From the NCBI GenBank assembly GCA_905221605.1, contig CAJNDS010000230.1, positions 60,001 to 124,000 on the forward strand: a stretch of 64,000 nucleotides of DNA, given 5' to 3'. The translations under genes and the position numbers were made by a program. The notes beneath the pieces were generated by a model, which saw nothing but the letters and a program-made list of their open reading frames with translations, had not been told where the DNA came from and made no database searches. Source of the DNA: Symbiodinium natans (lineage: Eukaryota; Sar; Dinophyceae; Suessiales; Symbiodiniaceae). Below, piece by piece: positions 30,489 to 38,576 of the stretch (position 1 is its first letter; every line of letters begins with the position of its first letter).

Positions 30489-31700
30489 ATGGCGGGGATT
30501 GCAGTGGATAGCGAGGCCTGGTTTTTGGAGCGTTGCCAGAAGGTCAAACTCAGCGAGTCCACCATTCGCATTCTTGTCGATGCGGGATTCAAGAGCTTCG
30601 GAACCTTGGCTTTTGCTGTGTCTACCACGCCGACACAATTGGATGAAGCCGATGTGAAGCGATGGATGGGAAACATTTTTCCACATGACTTCCCGCCTGA
30701 TCAGTCCTCTAAGGTGAGACGTTTGATGTTTGAAGCCCAGAACCTAAGCGTGGCTGACATGAAGGCACGCGTGGAACCTGCCGCTGACACAGCTGCGGTT
30801 CGTGCTATGCCCAATGCGGAGCGCTTGGCCCGCCAGGAGGCCTTGAAGAAGCGTGTCACGGGCCTCATTCTTTCGCCTGAAACCTTGCCAGCTCATTCCG
30901 TTGTGGACACTCTTGTCAAACAACTCGAGGATGGAGTCCTCCAGTACTTGCCAGCCTATCGCATCATCAGCCGTGCCCAGGAAGCTCAGATGTTGAAGAA
31001 AGACCAGCAAGTGGTGGTTGATGGCGAGGGGAACTTGAAGATGGCGAGCAAAGCCGAATCTGCCACTTGTGACACGCACACTGACTTAGCTCTGCGCAAT
31101 GCTTGGACTCGTCGCTCGCTGGCATATGATCTCGCCGGCTTGTGCAGCTTTCAGGTGCTTGAGGAGTGGTGTCACAAATGCTTCCTTGCCTTGATGAGGC
31201 CCGTGCCCAATGGTTACTCCAAAGTAACCACTCATCAACTTATTGCTGCCGACAGGCACCTGTTCACGCTGGCTTCGCATGCGCTCCTTGGAAAACTTGC
31301 CGGCGAGCCCGGCCGTGAGAAGCCTTTGGAAACCCAGATCAAGCTTTTGTCCGAGTCGCAAGAGGTTTTGCAGTACCTTAACGCTCTCCCTACTCCTCCT
31401 CCTTCTGCCCCCTGGCCAGGCAAGCGCAAATGGGATGACCCCAAAGGCGGTGAGAAGGGCGATAAAGGGAAAGGTAAGGGGAAGGGCAAGTCGTCTAAAG
31501 GTGAGGTTCGCAAGGAGTTCACAGTGCCCGACGGCTGTGTCAGCCGCGTGAACGACAAGCCTGTCTGCTTTGCCTTCAACCAAGGAAGGTGCCGCTTTCG
31601 AGTTAACTCCAAGAACCGTTGCGGCCGTGGTTTCCACATCTGTTGGAGGGCTGGGTGTGGTGGCGACCACCCTGGCCATCTGTGCACAAAGGGGTCTTGA
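30489..31700 (+). CDS. Gag-like nucleocapsid protein of DIRS-A
   Basis: 403 residues from an ATG, ending at TGA (31698-31700). The N-terminal half is helical (a capsid-like region by position). A low-complexity, strongly basic linker (KGDKGKGKGKGKSSKG, about 320-338) precedes a Cys/His cluster: CFAFNQGRCRF, then CGRGFHICWRAGCGGDH and GHLC. This resembles CCCH-type zinc fingers rather than the CCHC knuckle of retroviral Gag. A degenerate homologue lies at 20200-21183. The ORF is in the same frame as Pol. Confidence 0.8.
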   Translation: MAGIAVDSEAWFLERCQKVKLSESTIRILVDAGFKSFGTLAFAVSTTPTQLDEADVKRWMGNIFPHDFPPDQSSKVRRLMFEAQNLSVADMKARVEPAADTAAVRAMPNAERLARQEALKKRVTGLILSPETLPAHSVVDTLVKQLEDGVLQYLPAYRIISRAQEAQMLKKDQQVVVDGEGNLKMASKAESATCDTHTDLALRNAWTRRSLAYDLAGLCSFQVLEEWCHKCFLALMRPVPNGYSKVTTHQLIAADRHLFTLASHALLGKLAGEPGREKPLETQIKLLSESQEVLQYLNALPTPPPSAPWPGKRKWDDPKGGEKGDKGKGKGKGKSSKGEVRKEFTVPDGCVSRVNDKPVCFAFNQGRCRFRVNSKNRCGRGFHICWRAGCGGDHPGHLCTKGS

Positions 31701-31735
31701 CTCCGGGCGGGGGGCTCCGATCTTCCCCCGGAGCC
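31698..31735 (+). promoter_or_regulatory. Candidate stop-codon readthrough site between Gag and Pol
   Basis: The only stop between Gag and Pol in this frame is TGA at 31698-31700; the frame is open on both sides. Immediately downstream, CTCCGGG (31701-31707) can pair with CCCGGAG (31727-31733). Alternatively GGCTCCG (31713-31719) can pair with CGGAGCC (31729-31735). A stem just 3' of a leaky stop is the layout of gammaretroviral-type readthrough. Function is inferred. Confidence 0.5.
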
Positions 31736-34700
31736 TGCGCCGCTCTCCCCGCATTGTGTCACGCACGTGCCTTTTGAGGCGAACTCTGTTGGCTTAGGTC
31801 CCGAAGCCCTTGCCGAGCAACTTCTTCGAAAGCCAACCTTGGAAGCCTTTGATGTTTTGCGAGTTTTCGACCTCTTGCCCAGAAATCCATCTAAACGAGA
31901 TGCCTTCCATCACCGAAGCTTTGGTTGCGGTGCCTGGGTGTTCGGGTCCCAGATCGGAATTCGTACAGATACTAAGTCTTTTCCAAAGAGCTCCGCTCTC
32001 TTTTGCCGTTATGTTCACCAAGTGAATCCTCACCACACCTTTTCCAGCCTGGTCTTGCTCGATGATGTTCAAAGCCCACTCCATGTGGACTGCAACAATG
32101 ACCGCTCCTCCTGGAACCTCGTCATCCCCTTGACCCGATTTCGCAAAGGCCAAATCTGGGAAGAATGCGAAGGAGGGGCTGACCGCTTTGAAGACGCTTC
32201 TGGCACTTTTTGGGGGCGTCTGCATGATGTATCCGCCGGACCAGTCTTGCTTCATGCCGCCGTGAACCGCCATGCTGTTTTGCCTTGGGAAGGCCGCAGG
32301 GTTGTGCTGATTGCCTTCACCCCCCGGGATAGTCCCAAGCTTCCCCTTGCCGACCGTGACTGGCTGGGTGACATTGGCTTCCGCCTACCCTCCTCATCCG
32401 CCTTGCCCACCCTTGGCCCGCCCAAACTCTTTCTCGAGGTCTTCTCCGGGTCCGCGACCCTGGCTCGAGCCGCCCAGAGGCTCGGGTTCACGGCCGTTGC
32501 TGTTGATAACTGTCCCCGGCGTCCTCAAGTTCCCACGGTTCGCCTTGACCTTGCTTCCGATATGGGCCGCGATGCCTTGTTTCGTTTGCTGCATGACAAA
32601 AAGCCTGCCGCGGTGCATCTAGGCCCCCCTTGTGGCACATCGTCTCGGGCCCGTGAGCGGCCCTTGCCGGCCAAGTTACGCGCCCTCGGCCTCCGTGACC
32701 CTCGGCCGCTTCGGAGCGCCGACTTTCCCCTCGGCTTGCCTCACATTGACCCCGCCAGCCCTGATGGTTTGCGCCTCGCCGCTGCCAATCGTCTTTATGA
32801 CTTGGTCTTTCATGTCCTGCTTTGGTGCGCTGAGCACGACTGTGTCTTCACTCTTGAAAACCCCTCGAACTCGTGGTTCTGGAGTGTGCTGGCCTTGAAG
32901 GTCCGAATGCACGCTTCGCCCAAGGTCCGCCGCTGGTTCAGTGACTTGCATGAGATCATCTTCGACGCTTGTGAGCACGGTGGCGCTCGTCCCAAGTCCA
33001 CCAAGCTCCTCAGCAACCGGGCTGCCTTTGGCAGCCTTCGTGCCCGCTGCAGCGGCCGTCATGTGCACGAACCTTGGGGCGTCAGCTGGCGTGCTGGCGG
33101 TTGGGTGTGGTCCACTCACCTCGAGGCCCAGTATCCTGTTGTGTTGGCTGCTCGCTGGGCCGCATGCTTTGCTTCTGCTTGCCATGTCTCCCCTGGCCCG
33201 ACCGAGGCCCCCGACCCGCGCTTGCAGTCTCTTTCCGCGGTGGGACGCCAAACCCGTAAGCATAAGCCCTTGGTTTCCGAATATAAATTCGTGCGCATCA
33301 TGCCCCGCGGCCAAATTCCCTCATCCGGTTGCAAGGTCCTCGGCGCGCCTCCCGTGCAAGGGGGTGATTCGGGGGAGGTCGCCGAGGCTCTTCCTGAGAC
33401 TTCCCCAGACAGCGAGGGGCTTGGTTTGGATAGGGGTGAGGATTGCCAGGTTGGTTTCTACAGGGATCCTTGTGAATGGTTCCAGGCTGCTAAGAAAGTG
33501 TGCCACCCTCTTGACTCCGAAAACAAACTCCCAAAGGAGCTGAAAGCTTCTCTTGAGGCCAACATGGTAGCTGATCGCCGAGCCCTCTTTCTTCGTCGAA
33601 AACTTGCACTGATGAAAGCAGAGATCCTTTCCAAAAAGTTGGAACAAGACGAAAGCAAACTTCACTCAGCGATGCCATCGTGGATGCAGACCGTGATGCA
33701 AGGCAAGAGGATCCTACTTCTGGAGTCTTTGCTGCGACAGCACAATTTCGATGACATGGAGGCAATCGAGCTTTTGAAGTCGGGGGTGAAGTTGTCGGGT
33801 GTGTCCGAATGCCCTGCTGCCTTTGATGTCAAAGTGAAACCTGCCACGTCTACCGAAGCGGAGCTCCGTCAAGTCGCTCCCTTGAAACGGGCAGCGCTAC
33901 TTTTGGAAAATCGGGCTTCCGATCCCGAGCTAGAACGCGATCTGCTGAAGGTGACCATGGACGAAGCGAAGGCTGGATGGCTTCAGGGGCCTTTCAGCAG
34001 TGAAACGGAAGTTTCTGAGCATCTGGGGAGAACAGATTGGAGTTTGATGCGAAGGTTTGGCGTTCGACAAGGAGGCAAACTGAGACCGATTGACGATGCC
34101 TGCGATTCCGACTTGAACTGCACTTTCACCAGCACCATGAAGCTAAAGTTACAGGACGGCGACTTCTGCATTTCTTTGGCCATGGAAATCGCAAAGCGCG
34201 TGATGGGAAAGCCGGGAGTCGTTCCCAGAGAGTGGAGTGGCCGATGCCTTGATCTAAGTGGTGCTTACAAACAGATGGCAGTCTGTGAGCAACATCGGAG
34301 CTTGTGCGTTCTGCTTCTGCGTGATGCCGATGGCCGCCCAATCTTTTTCATTTCTTCAGCATTGGTTTTTGGGGCCTCTGCTTCAGTCTATGCCTTCTTA
34401 AGAATAGCTCGGGCCTTGAGCTTCTTACTGAACGTCGTGCTGGAGATCCCTCATGCAAACTTCTTCGACGACTATCCAATCCTTGTGCCTTCGGAAGATG
34501 CTGAACAGGTGGGCCTCCTATGCACGAAGTTTTTGCACTTGCTTGGTTGGAAACATGCCGAAATTGGAGAGGGTCACAAAGGCCTCCCCTTTGCGAAGTC
34601 CTTTGACGTGCTGGGCTTGCATCTCGACATCTCTTGCATATCTTCGGGAACCTTGACAGTGGCTAACAAGCTTGGCCGGGTTGACCGACTCCTTGAGCGC

Positions 34701-35438
34701 CTTCGTGAGATCAAGCAGTCAGCAGTCCTTAGCCGCCACGAGGGCCAAGTCCTGCTGGGCCTCCTGCGGTACGCAGCTGGGTTCTTCGGGGGCCGGACTT
34801 TGCGTTATGTTTGTGAAGATTTGAACGCCATAGTGCATCATGGACATCACCCTTCTCCTGTTGCGGTTAGACTGCTATGTCAACGCGCTATAACTGCACT
34901 GGAGTCGTCGAGGCCCCTACAGCTCAAAGCAGATATGCCGAGTTCTCCGGTGCATCTCTTTACAGATGGCAGCTGGGAAAAAGGTGTAGCCGGAGTTGGG
35001 GCTGTGCTTTTCGACGCGCACGATGGTTCGGCAGAGGTCTTTGGAGGCGAGATGCCAAAGGACATGGTAGAATCGCTCCTACAGACCGACGGTGACCACT
35101 TGATTGGACAAATCGAAACCTACGCTGTCGTGGCCATGCGGATACACTTGGCCCATCGCCTTTCAGGACGTCGAGTGATCATCTGGACAGACAATGAAGG
35201 TTGTCGATTCGGGCTCATTAAAGGCCGTTCGAAGTCCCACACGATGGACACCTTGATCAGAAGCTTCGCCGCTGCTGAGGATGCCGATCCAAGTCATACC
35301 TGGATATGTCGTGTGCCGAGTTACTCGAACATCGCTGATGGGCCTTCTCGGGGAAAGCCTGAGGAGGCTCTGAAGATTTCAGGAGCTGTCGCATGTCAGT
35401 CTTTTCCATGGATTCGGCAAGCATTCGAAACTACCTGA
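31701..35438 (+). CDS. DIRS-A Pol: dioxygenase-like, C5-methyltransferase-like, RT and RNase H fusion
   Basis: Open from the Gag TGA; no ATG near the left end, so Gag readthrough is the likely route (a GTG at 31767 is used as residue 1 below). Domains in order. (1) 2OG/Fe(II) dioxygenase-like, about 60-190: His106-Val-Asp108 (PLHVDCNN), distal His169 (NRHAVLPWEGRRVVLIAFT) and Arg177/178. (2) C5-methyltransferase-like, about 220-470: motif I LEVFSGSATLARAAQRLG, acidic VAVDN, motif IV GPPCGTSSRAR with Cys289, motif VI LENPSNSWFW (364-366). (3) RT, about 690-960: RPIDDACDSD, CLDLSGAYKQMAV, FFDDYPIL with Asp901-Asp902. (4) RNase H, about 1063-1200: FTDGSWEKG (Asp1067), QIETYAV, IWTDNEG (Asp1142), VPSYSNIADGPSR. 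Every catalytic residue I looked for is present. Bases acted on by (1) and (2) are unknown. Confidence 0.85.
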   Translation, partial: LRAGGSDLPPEPAPLSPHCVTHVPFEANSVGLGPEALAEQLLRKPTLEAFDVLRVFDLLPRNPSKRDAFHHRSFGCGAWVFGSQIGIRTDTKSFPKSSALFCRYVHQVNPHHTFSSLVLLDDVQSPLHVDCNNDRSSWNLVIPLTRFRKGQIWEECEGGADRFEDASGTFWGRLHDVSAGPVLLHAAVNRHAVLPWEGRRVVLIAFTPRDSPKLPLADRDWLGDIGFRLPSSSALPTLGPPKLFLEVFSGSATLARAAQRLGFTAVAVDNCPRRPQVPTVRLDLASDMGRDALFRLLHDKKPAAVHLGPPCGTSSRARERPLPAKLRALGLRDPRPLRSADFPLGLPHIDPASPDGLRLAAANRLYDLVFHVLLWCAEHDCVFTLENPSNSWFWSVLALKVRMHASPKVRRWFSDLHEIIFDACEHGGARPKSTKLLSNRAAFGSLRARCSGRHVHEPWGVSWRAGGWVWSTHLEAQYPVVLAARWAACFASACHVSPGPTEAPDPRLQSLSAVGRQTRKHKPLVSEYKFVRIMPRGQIPSSGCKVLGAPPVQGGDSGEVAEALPETSPDSEGLGLDRGEDCQVGFYRDPCEWFQAAKKVCHPLDSENKLPKELKASLEANMVADRRALFLRRKLALMKAEILSKKLEQDESKLHSAMPSWMQTVMQGKRILLLESLLRQHNFDDMEAIELLKSGVKLSGVSECPAAFDVKVKPATSTEAELRQVAPLKRAALLLENRASDPELERDLLKVTMDEAKAGWLQGPFSSETEVSEHLGRTDWSLMRRFGVRQGGKLRPIDDACDSDLNCTFTSTMKLKLQDGDFCISLAMEIAKRVMGKPGVVPREWSGRCLDLSGAYKQMAVCEQHRSLCVLLLRDADGRPIFFISSALVFGASASVYAFLRIARALSFLLNVVLEIPHANFFDDYPILVPSEDAEQVGLLCTKFLHLLGWKHAEIGEGHKGLPFAKSFDVLGLHLDISCISSGTLTVANKLGRVDRLLERLREIKQSAVLSRHEGQVLLGLLRYAAGFFGGRTLRYVCEDLNAIVHHGHHPSPVAVRLLCQRAITALESSRPLQLKADMPSSPVHLFTDGSWEKGVAGVGAVLFDAHDGSAEVFGGEMPKDMVESLLQTDGDHLIGQIETYAVVAMRIHLAHRLSGRRVIIWTDNEGCRFGLIKGRSKSHTMDTLIRSFAAAEDADPSHTWICRVPSYSNIADGPSRGKPEEALKISGAVACQSFPWIRQAFETT

Positions 35439-35453
35439 TAGCTCTCTTAAAAA

Positions 35454-35724
35454 GGGGGCATTTCGGGAGAGCAGGAAATCGCGAAACCTGATCGCATCCT
35501 GTGCATGCTTGCCCCACGACTGAAGAAAAAGCGCGTCAGTGTAACTGGATGAATCTTTAACACATATATGGGATTAGGTTTCACATGTGTACATAGAAGA
35601 TGAAATTATTTTCGTGATCTCACAAGATAGACCTTTGCGATGAAGCTTATTCCAATCATGAGGAAGAAATCTCAAGCAGATTGAGTTCCTATTCTTTCAT
35701 ACAAAACCCCAACTTTTGTGAGAG
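35454..35724 (+). repeat. DIRS-A split repeat B1
   Basis: 271 bp, starts GGGGGCATTTCGGG 16 nt after the Pol stop and ends TTTTGTGAGAG. Identical by eye to 36008-36278. Confidence 0.95.
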
Positions 35725-35977
35725 GGAAAATTTCAGCTCGCCTGACATTTCTCTCTCAAACTAAAGTTGTAGTGCTCTTCCTTCGAGCACGGGGTTTTTA
35801 ATAATCCTTTTTGCGACCTTTTTGAGTTGCGGAAAGTGTTTCGAGTTTTAAACGAATTTTCCTCAGCATCATGAACGTTATTTTTAGCCATGTGACTTGC
35901 TGCATGCTTGAATCAACAGTTGGCCCGTTCATGTTCACAGCTGCTCGAGCTCGGGCTGAGAGAAAATTTTTGTCCCT
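35725..35977 (+). repeat. DIRS-A split repeat A2
   Basis: 253 bp, identical by eye to A1. The B1-A2 joint (GTGAGAG|GGAAAATTTC) reproduces the junction expected when both element ends are joined in a circle. Confidence 0.95.
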
Positions 35978-36007
35978 CCCACCCACCCGTATCAATCTTG
36001 GGTATGG

Positions 36008-36278
36008 GGGGGCATTTCGGGAGAGCAGGAAATCGCGAAACCTGATCGCATCCTGTGCATGCTTGCCCCACGACTGAAGAAAAAGCGCGTCAGTGTAACT
36101 GGATGAATCTTTAACACATATATGGGATTAGGTTTCACATGTGTACATAGAAGATGAAATTATTTTCGTGATCTCACAAGATAGACCTTTGCGATGAAGC
36201 TTATTCCAATCATGAGGAAGAAATCTCAAGCAGATTGAGTTCCTATTCTTTCATACAAAACCCCAACTTTTGTGAGAG
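36008..36278 (+). repeat. DIRS-A split repeat B2 (right end)
   Basis: 271 bp partner of B1. Ends TGTGAGAG directly before ATGGTTTCTCTGG of the interrupted DIRS-C RT. Confidence 0.95.
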
Positions 36279-37157
36279 ATGGTTTCTCTGGCGCGCGATT
36301 CGGGCGAAGCAGTCTTTGCCATCTCTGCCGACGTCTCCCAAGCTCATCGCCAGGTAAAGGTCAGGCGAAAGGACTGGCCGAAAATGGGATGCCGTTCCAG
36401 TTCGACATCGCGTACCGTGTGGCTCAATACTGTCGGCACGTTTGGCATCAGCTCCGCCGCCTACAGGTGGAGCCGGCTGTTCGGATGCATTGGAAGGTGG
36501 GTGCTACGCATCTTGTCAACGCTCTGGCATATGGAGGTGGTCTACGTGGATGATTTACACCTCGTGACCGCTGGAGAGACAAAATTCCTTGTGCTTTGGA
36601 TGGCCCTGGCGGCGTACGAGGCCATCGGCACGCCGTTTGCCTACCACAAATTCAAAGGCGGGATCAAGGTTGATTTCGTGGGTTATCATATCGCATATGA
36701 GCAATGGTCTGCAGGGCTCTCATCCAAACGCACCAAATGGATAGTGGGCTGGATCAACGATCTTGAGGCTGCGAAGTGGATGGTAGTGGGTCGCGCCATG
36801 GTAGAGTTCACTGGCAGGATGACTTTTGTCGGTAGACTGCTGTTGTGGCTAAAACCTTTCTTAGCTCCGTTGCATTTCTGGTGCGCAGTGCTAGCAAGGG
36901 GAACGACAGCGCGCGTTCCCACGATGGTTTATCTCTCGCTCATCTACATCCGGAAGAATCTTTTGCTGACACACCACTTGGTGCCCGCGCTGCGACAGGT
37001 CCCCTTTGTGACCCAGTCGTTTCGGACTGATGCGAAGTGTGAGCGTGGACGTGTCGTGTTGGGTGGTTGGTCCCTTGCCAAAGGGAATGTCCCGGCCCGG
37101 CCAAAGCAGATTGGTTTTCTGCTGAAGTCACACGACAATGGCGCCTTGGTTGTTTAA
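36279..37157 (+). pseudogene. RT C-terminal part of DIRS-C (right of the insertion)
   Basis: Continues the frame broken at 27170: GPDEVFE | MVSLARDSGEAVFAISADV. Shows AVFAISADVSQAHRQVKV with the first catalytic Asp, VVYVDDLHLVTAG with the Y-V-D-D pair (about 36540), FVGRLLLWLKPFLAP (thumb/connection) and the start of RNase H, FRTDAKCERGRVVLGGW (about 37021). The ATG at 36279 is probably an internal Met, not a start. Ends by frameshift near 37141. Confidence 0.85.
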
Positions 37158-37647
37158 GGAGGATGGAGCAAGTGAGTGGGCATCAGCCAGCGCGGAGTTG
37201 CTGGCGACTTATATGGCCTTGTTTGCGTTTGGTCACCCTCAGGCTGCTGGATGTCGCAACGTCATGTTGGCAACGATCTATGGTGGAACGGACAATCGGT
37301 CGAACCCTCAGGCCGAAGCAAAAGGGTCATCTACGAAGTGGCCGCTCATGGGGCTGCTGATGCAAATATCTGAGACACTCCTTCATTCCAATCTGCGTGT
37401 GAGGCTGCAGTGGAGGCCACGGGAAGAGAACACGGAGGCCGACGATTTGACAAATGGTGACTTCACAAAATTTGACATGTCGTTGAGGAGGTTGGTTTCC
37501 TTTTCTGATCTGAAGCTGGATTTGTTTGAGGAATTGATGGCTTGCTACGATGAGTACGAAGCCTCGAAGGTGGCTTTGAAAGAGCGTAACCCAACTCGGG
37601 AGAAGGCTTCGAAGAAACAGAAGCTGGCCGAGAAAACTCCCTGGTGA
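37138..37647 (+). pseudogene. RNase H C-terminal part of DIRS-C
   Basis: Continues the RNase H in another frame: APWLFKEDGASEWASASAEL with the conserved Glu, YGGTDNRSNP with the third Asp, then RPREENTEADDLTNGDFTKF. The one-base frame change near 37141 splits the domain and is one of two breaks in this element. The tail is basic and ends 20 bp before B1. Confidence 0.75.
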
Positions 37648-37668
37648 TGCGCGCCAAACGCCTTCGGT

Positions 37669-37822
37669 GGGGCATATGTCCGTTCGGCGCTGCGTCCTAT
37701 CGCCAACTGTGGGTTCGGATCTACACCAACCGTGCAAAAAGTGCGCTCTTGCGCTGAGGGTGTGGTTCTGGTTTACGCCCCTCTCACTTCCCTTCCCCCT
37801 TTGGCCCAAACGCCCTGAACAA
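37669..37822 (+). repeat. DIRS-C split repeat B1
   Basis: 154 bp (GGGGCATATGTCCG ... TGAACAA), repeated at 38419-38576 with a 4 bp indel and a few substitutions. Confidence 0.85.
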
Positions 37823-38418
37823 ACCTTTTGGGTTTCCCAAATCGTTTGTTCTTGAAGTTTGGCCTGGGTGGGTGGGGCTTAGTTCTTTGGGGAAAAATTG
37901 AAAAATGTATTTTGGACTGTTTACACTATTTGGGAACATGCTTTGAGATCCTTCTCTGTTGGGCCATGGGCCTTCAGATGATCGCCACCCGCCGTGGCAT
38001 GGCTTGAAGACCGATTGTTTTGGTACCCGCCCTCCCTGTCCCTTATTACGCAGTGCCTGCTCGAGCTGCCGACGCTTGCTAAAGGATCGTGTGGCCCAGT
38101 AGTCCGGCTCGTCCGGTTAGGCCTTTGTCCGCTGGCTTTTCAATTTCTTTTGCCTAGTAGTCCGGTGCGTCCGGTGAGGCTTCTTGCTTCTTGTCGGCCC
38201 AGTAGTCTGGTTCGTCCAGTCAGGCCATCTTTTCCGCTGCTCAAGCCATGCTTGCCTAGTAGTCCGGTATGTCCGGTCAGGCAATTTGTGGAATGTCCCT
38301 ACTTTCATGTTCCGAATCTTCAGTGCTTCGCTTTGCCTAGTAGTCCAGTACATCCGGTCAGGCTTCTTGTACAAGAGGAATTCAGCCATGTCTCACACTT
38401 ACTGTGACTGTTCATGCC
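37823..38418 (+). repeat. DIRS-C A2 region with five 29-nt dispersed repeats
   Basis: Between B1 and B2 lie five exactly 29-nt copies of a GCC(T/C)AGTAGTC.GG...GTCCGGTCAGGC motif at 38094, 38152, 38197, 38254 and 38335. Spacers are 29, 16, 28 and 52 nt. Each unit has complementary ends (GCCT...AGGC) and two CCGG words. They may be hairpins or protein-binding sites of the element; no function is shown. Confidence 0.8.
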
Positions 38419-38576
38419 GGGGCATATGTCCGTTCGGCGCTGCGTCCTATCGCCAACTGGTGGTGGGTTCGGATCTACACCAACCGTGCAAAAAGTGCGC
38501 TCTTGCGCTGAGGGTTTAGTTCTGGTTTACGCCCCTCTCACTTCCCTTCCCCCTTTGGCCCAAACGCCGTGAACAA
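38419..38576 (+). repeat. DIRS-C split repeat B2 (right end)
   Basis: 158 bp partner of B1. It marks the right end of the element. Confidence 0.85.

Larger units (their letters stand above)
27171..36278 (+). mobile_element. DIRS-A: apparently complete tyrosine-recombinase retrotransposon (9,108 bp)
   Basis: Structure A1 (27171-27423), leader, tyrosine recombinase, Gag, [TGA], dioxygenase-methyltransferase-RT-RNase H, B1 (35454-35724), A2 (35725-35977), 30 bp spacer, B2 (36008-36278). A1/A2 (253 bp) and B1/B2 (271 bp) each read identical. This is the split-direct-repeat layout known for PAT and Ngaro elements of the DIRS order, in which B1-A2 copies the circle junction. No target duplication is visible, as expected for integration by a tyrosine recombinase. 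All long ORFs are intact, so it is young and possibly active. Confidence 0.9.
25642..38576 (+). mobile_element. DIRS-C: older DIRS-like element interrupted by DIRS-A
   Basis: Consists of 25642-27170 plus 36279-38576, with the whole of DIRS-A between. Order: 2OG-dioxygenase-like domain, RT, RNase H, then B1-A2-B2. No Gag, recombinase or methyltransferase domain is visible. The left part may have been lost or separated by the DIRS-B insertion. Its B repeats differ by a 4 bp indel and several substitutions, and its ORFs carry two frame breaks. It is therefore older than DIRS-A. Confidence 0.8.

Noticed and set aside
38094-38363. CRISPR-like array (five 29-nt repeats with spacers)
   Set aside because: Spacers vary from 16 to 52 nt, repeats are imperfect, no cas-like genes, and the region lies inside a eukaryotic retroelement.
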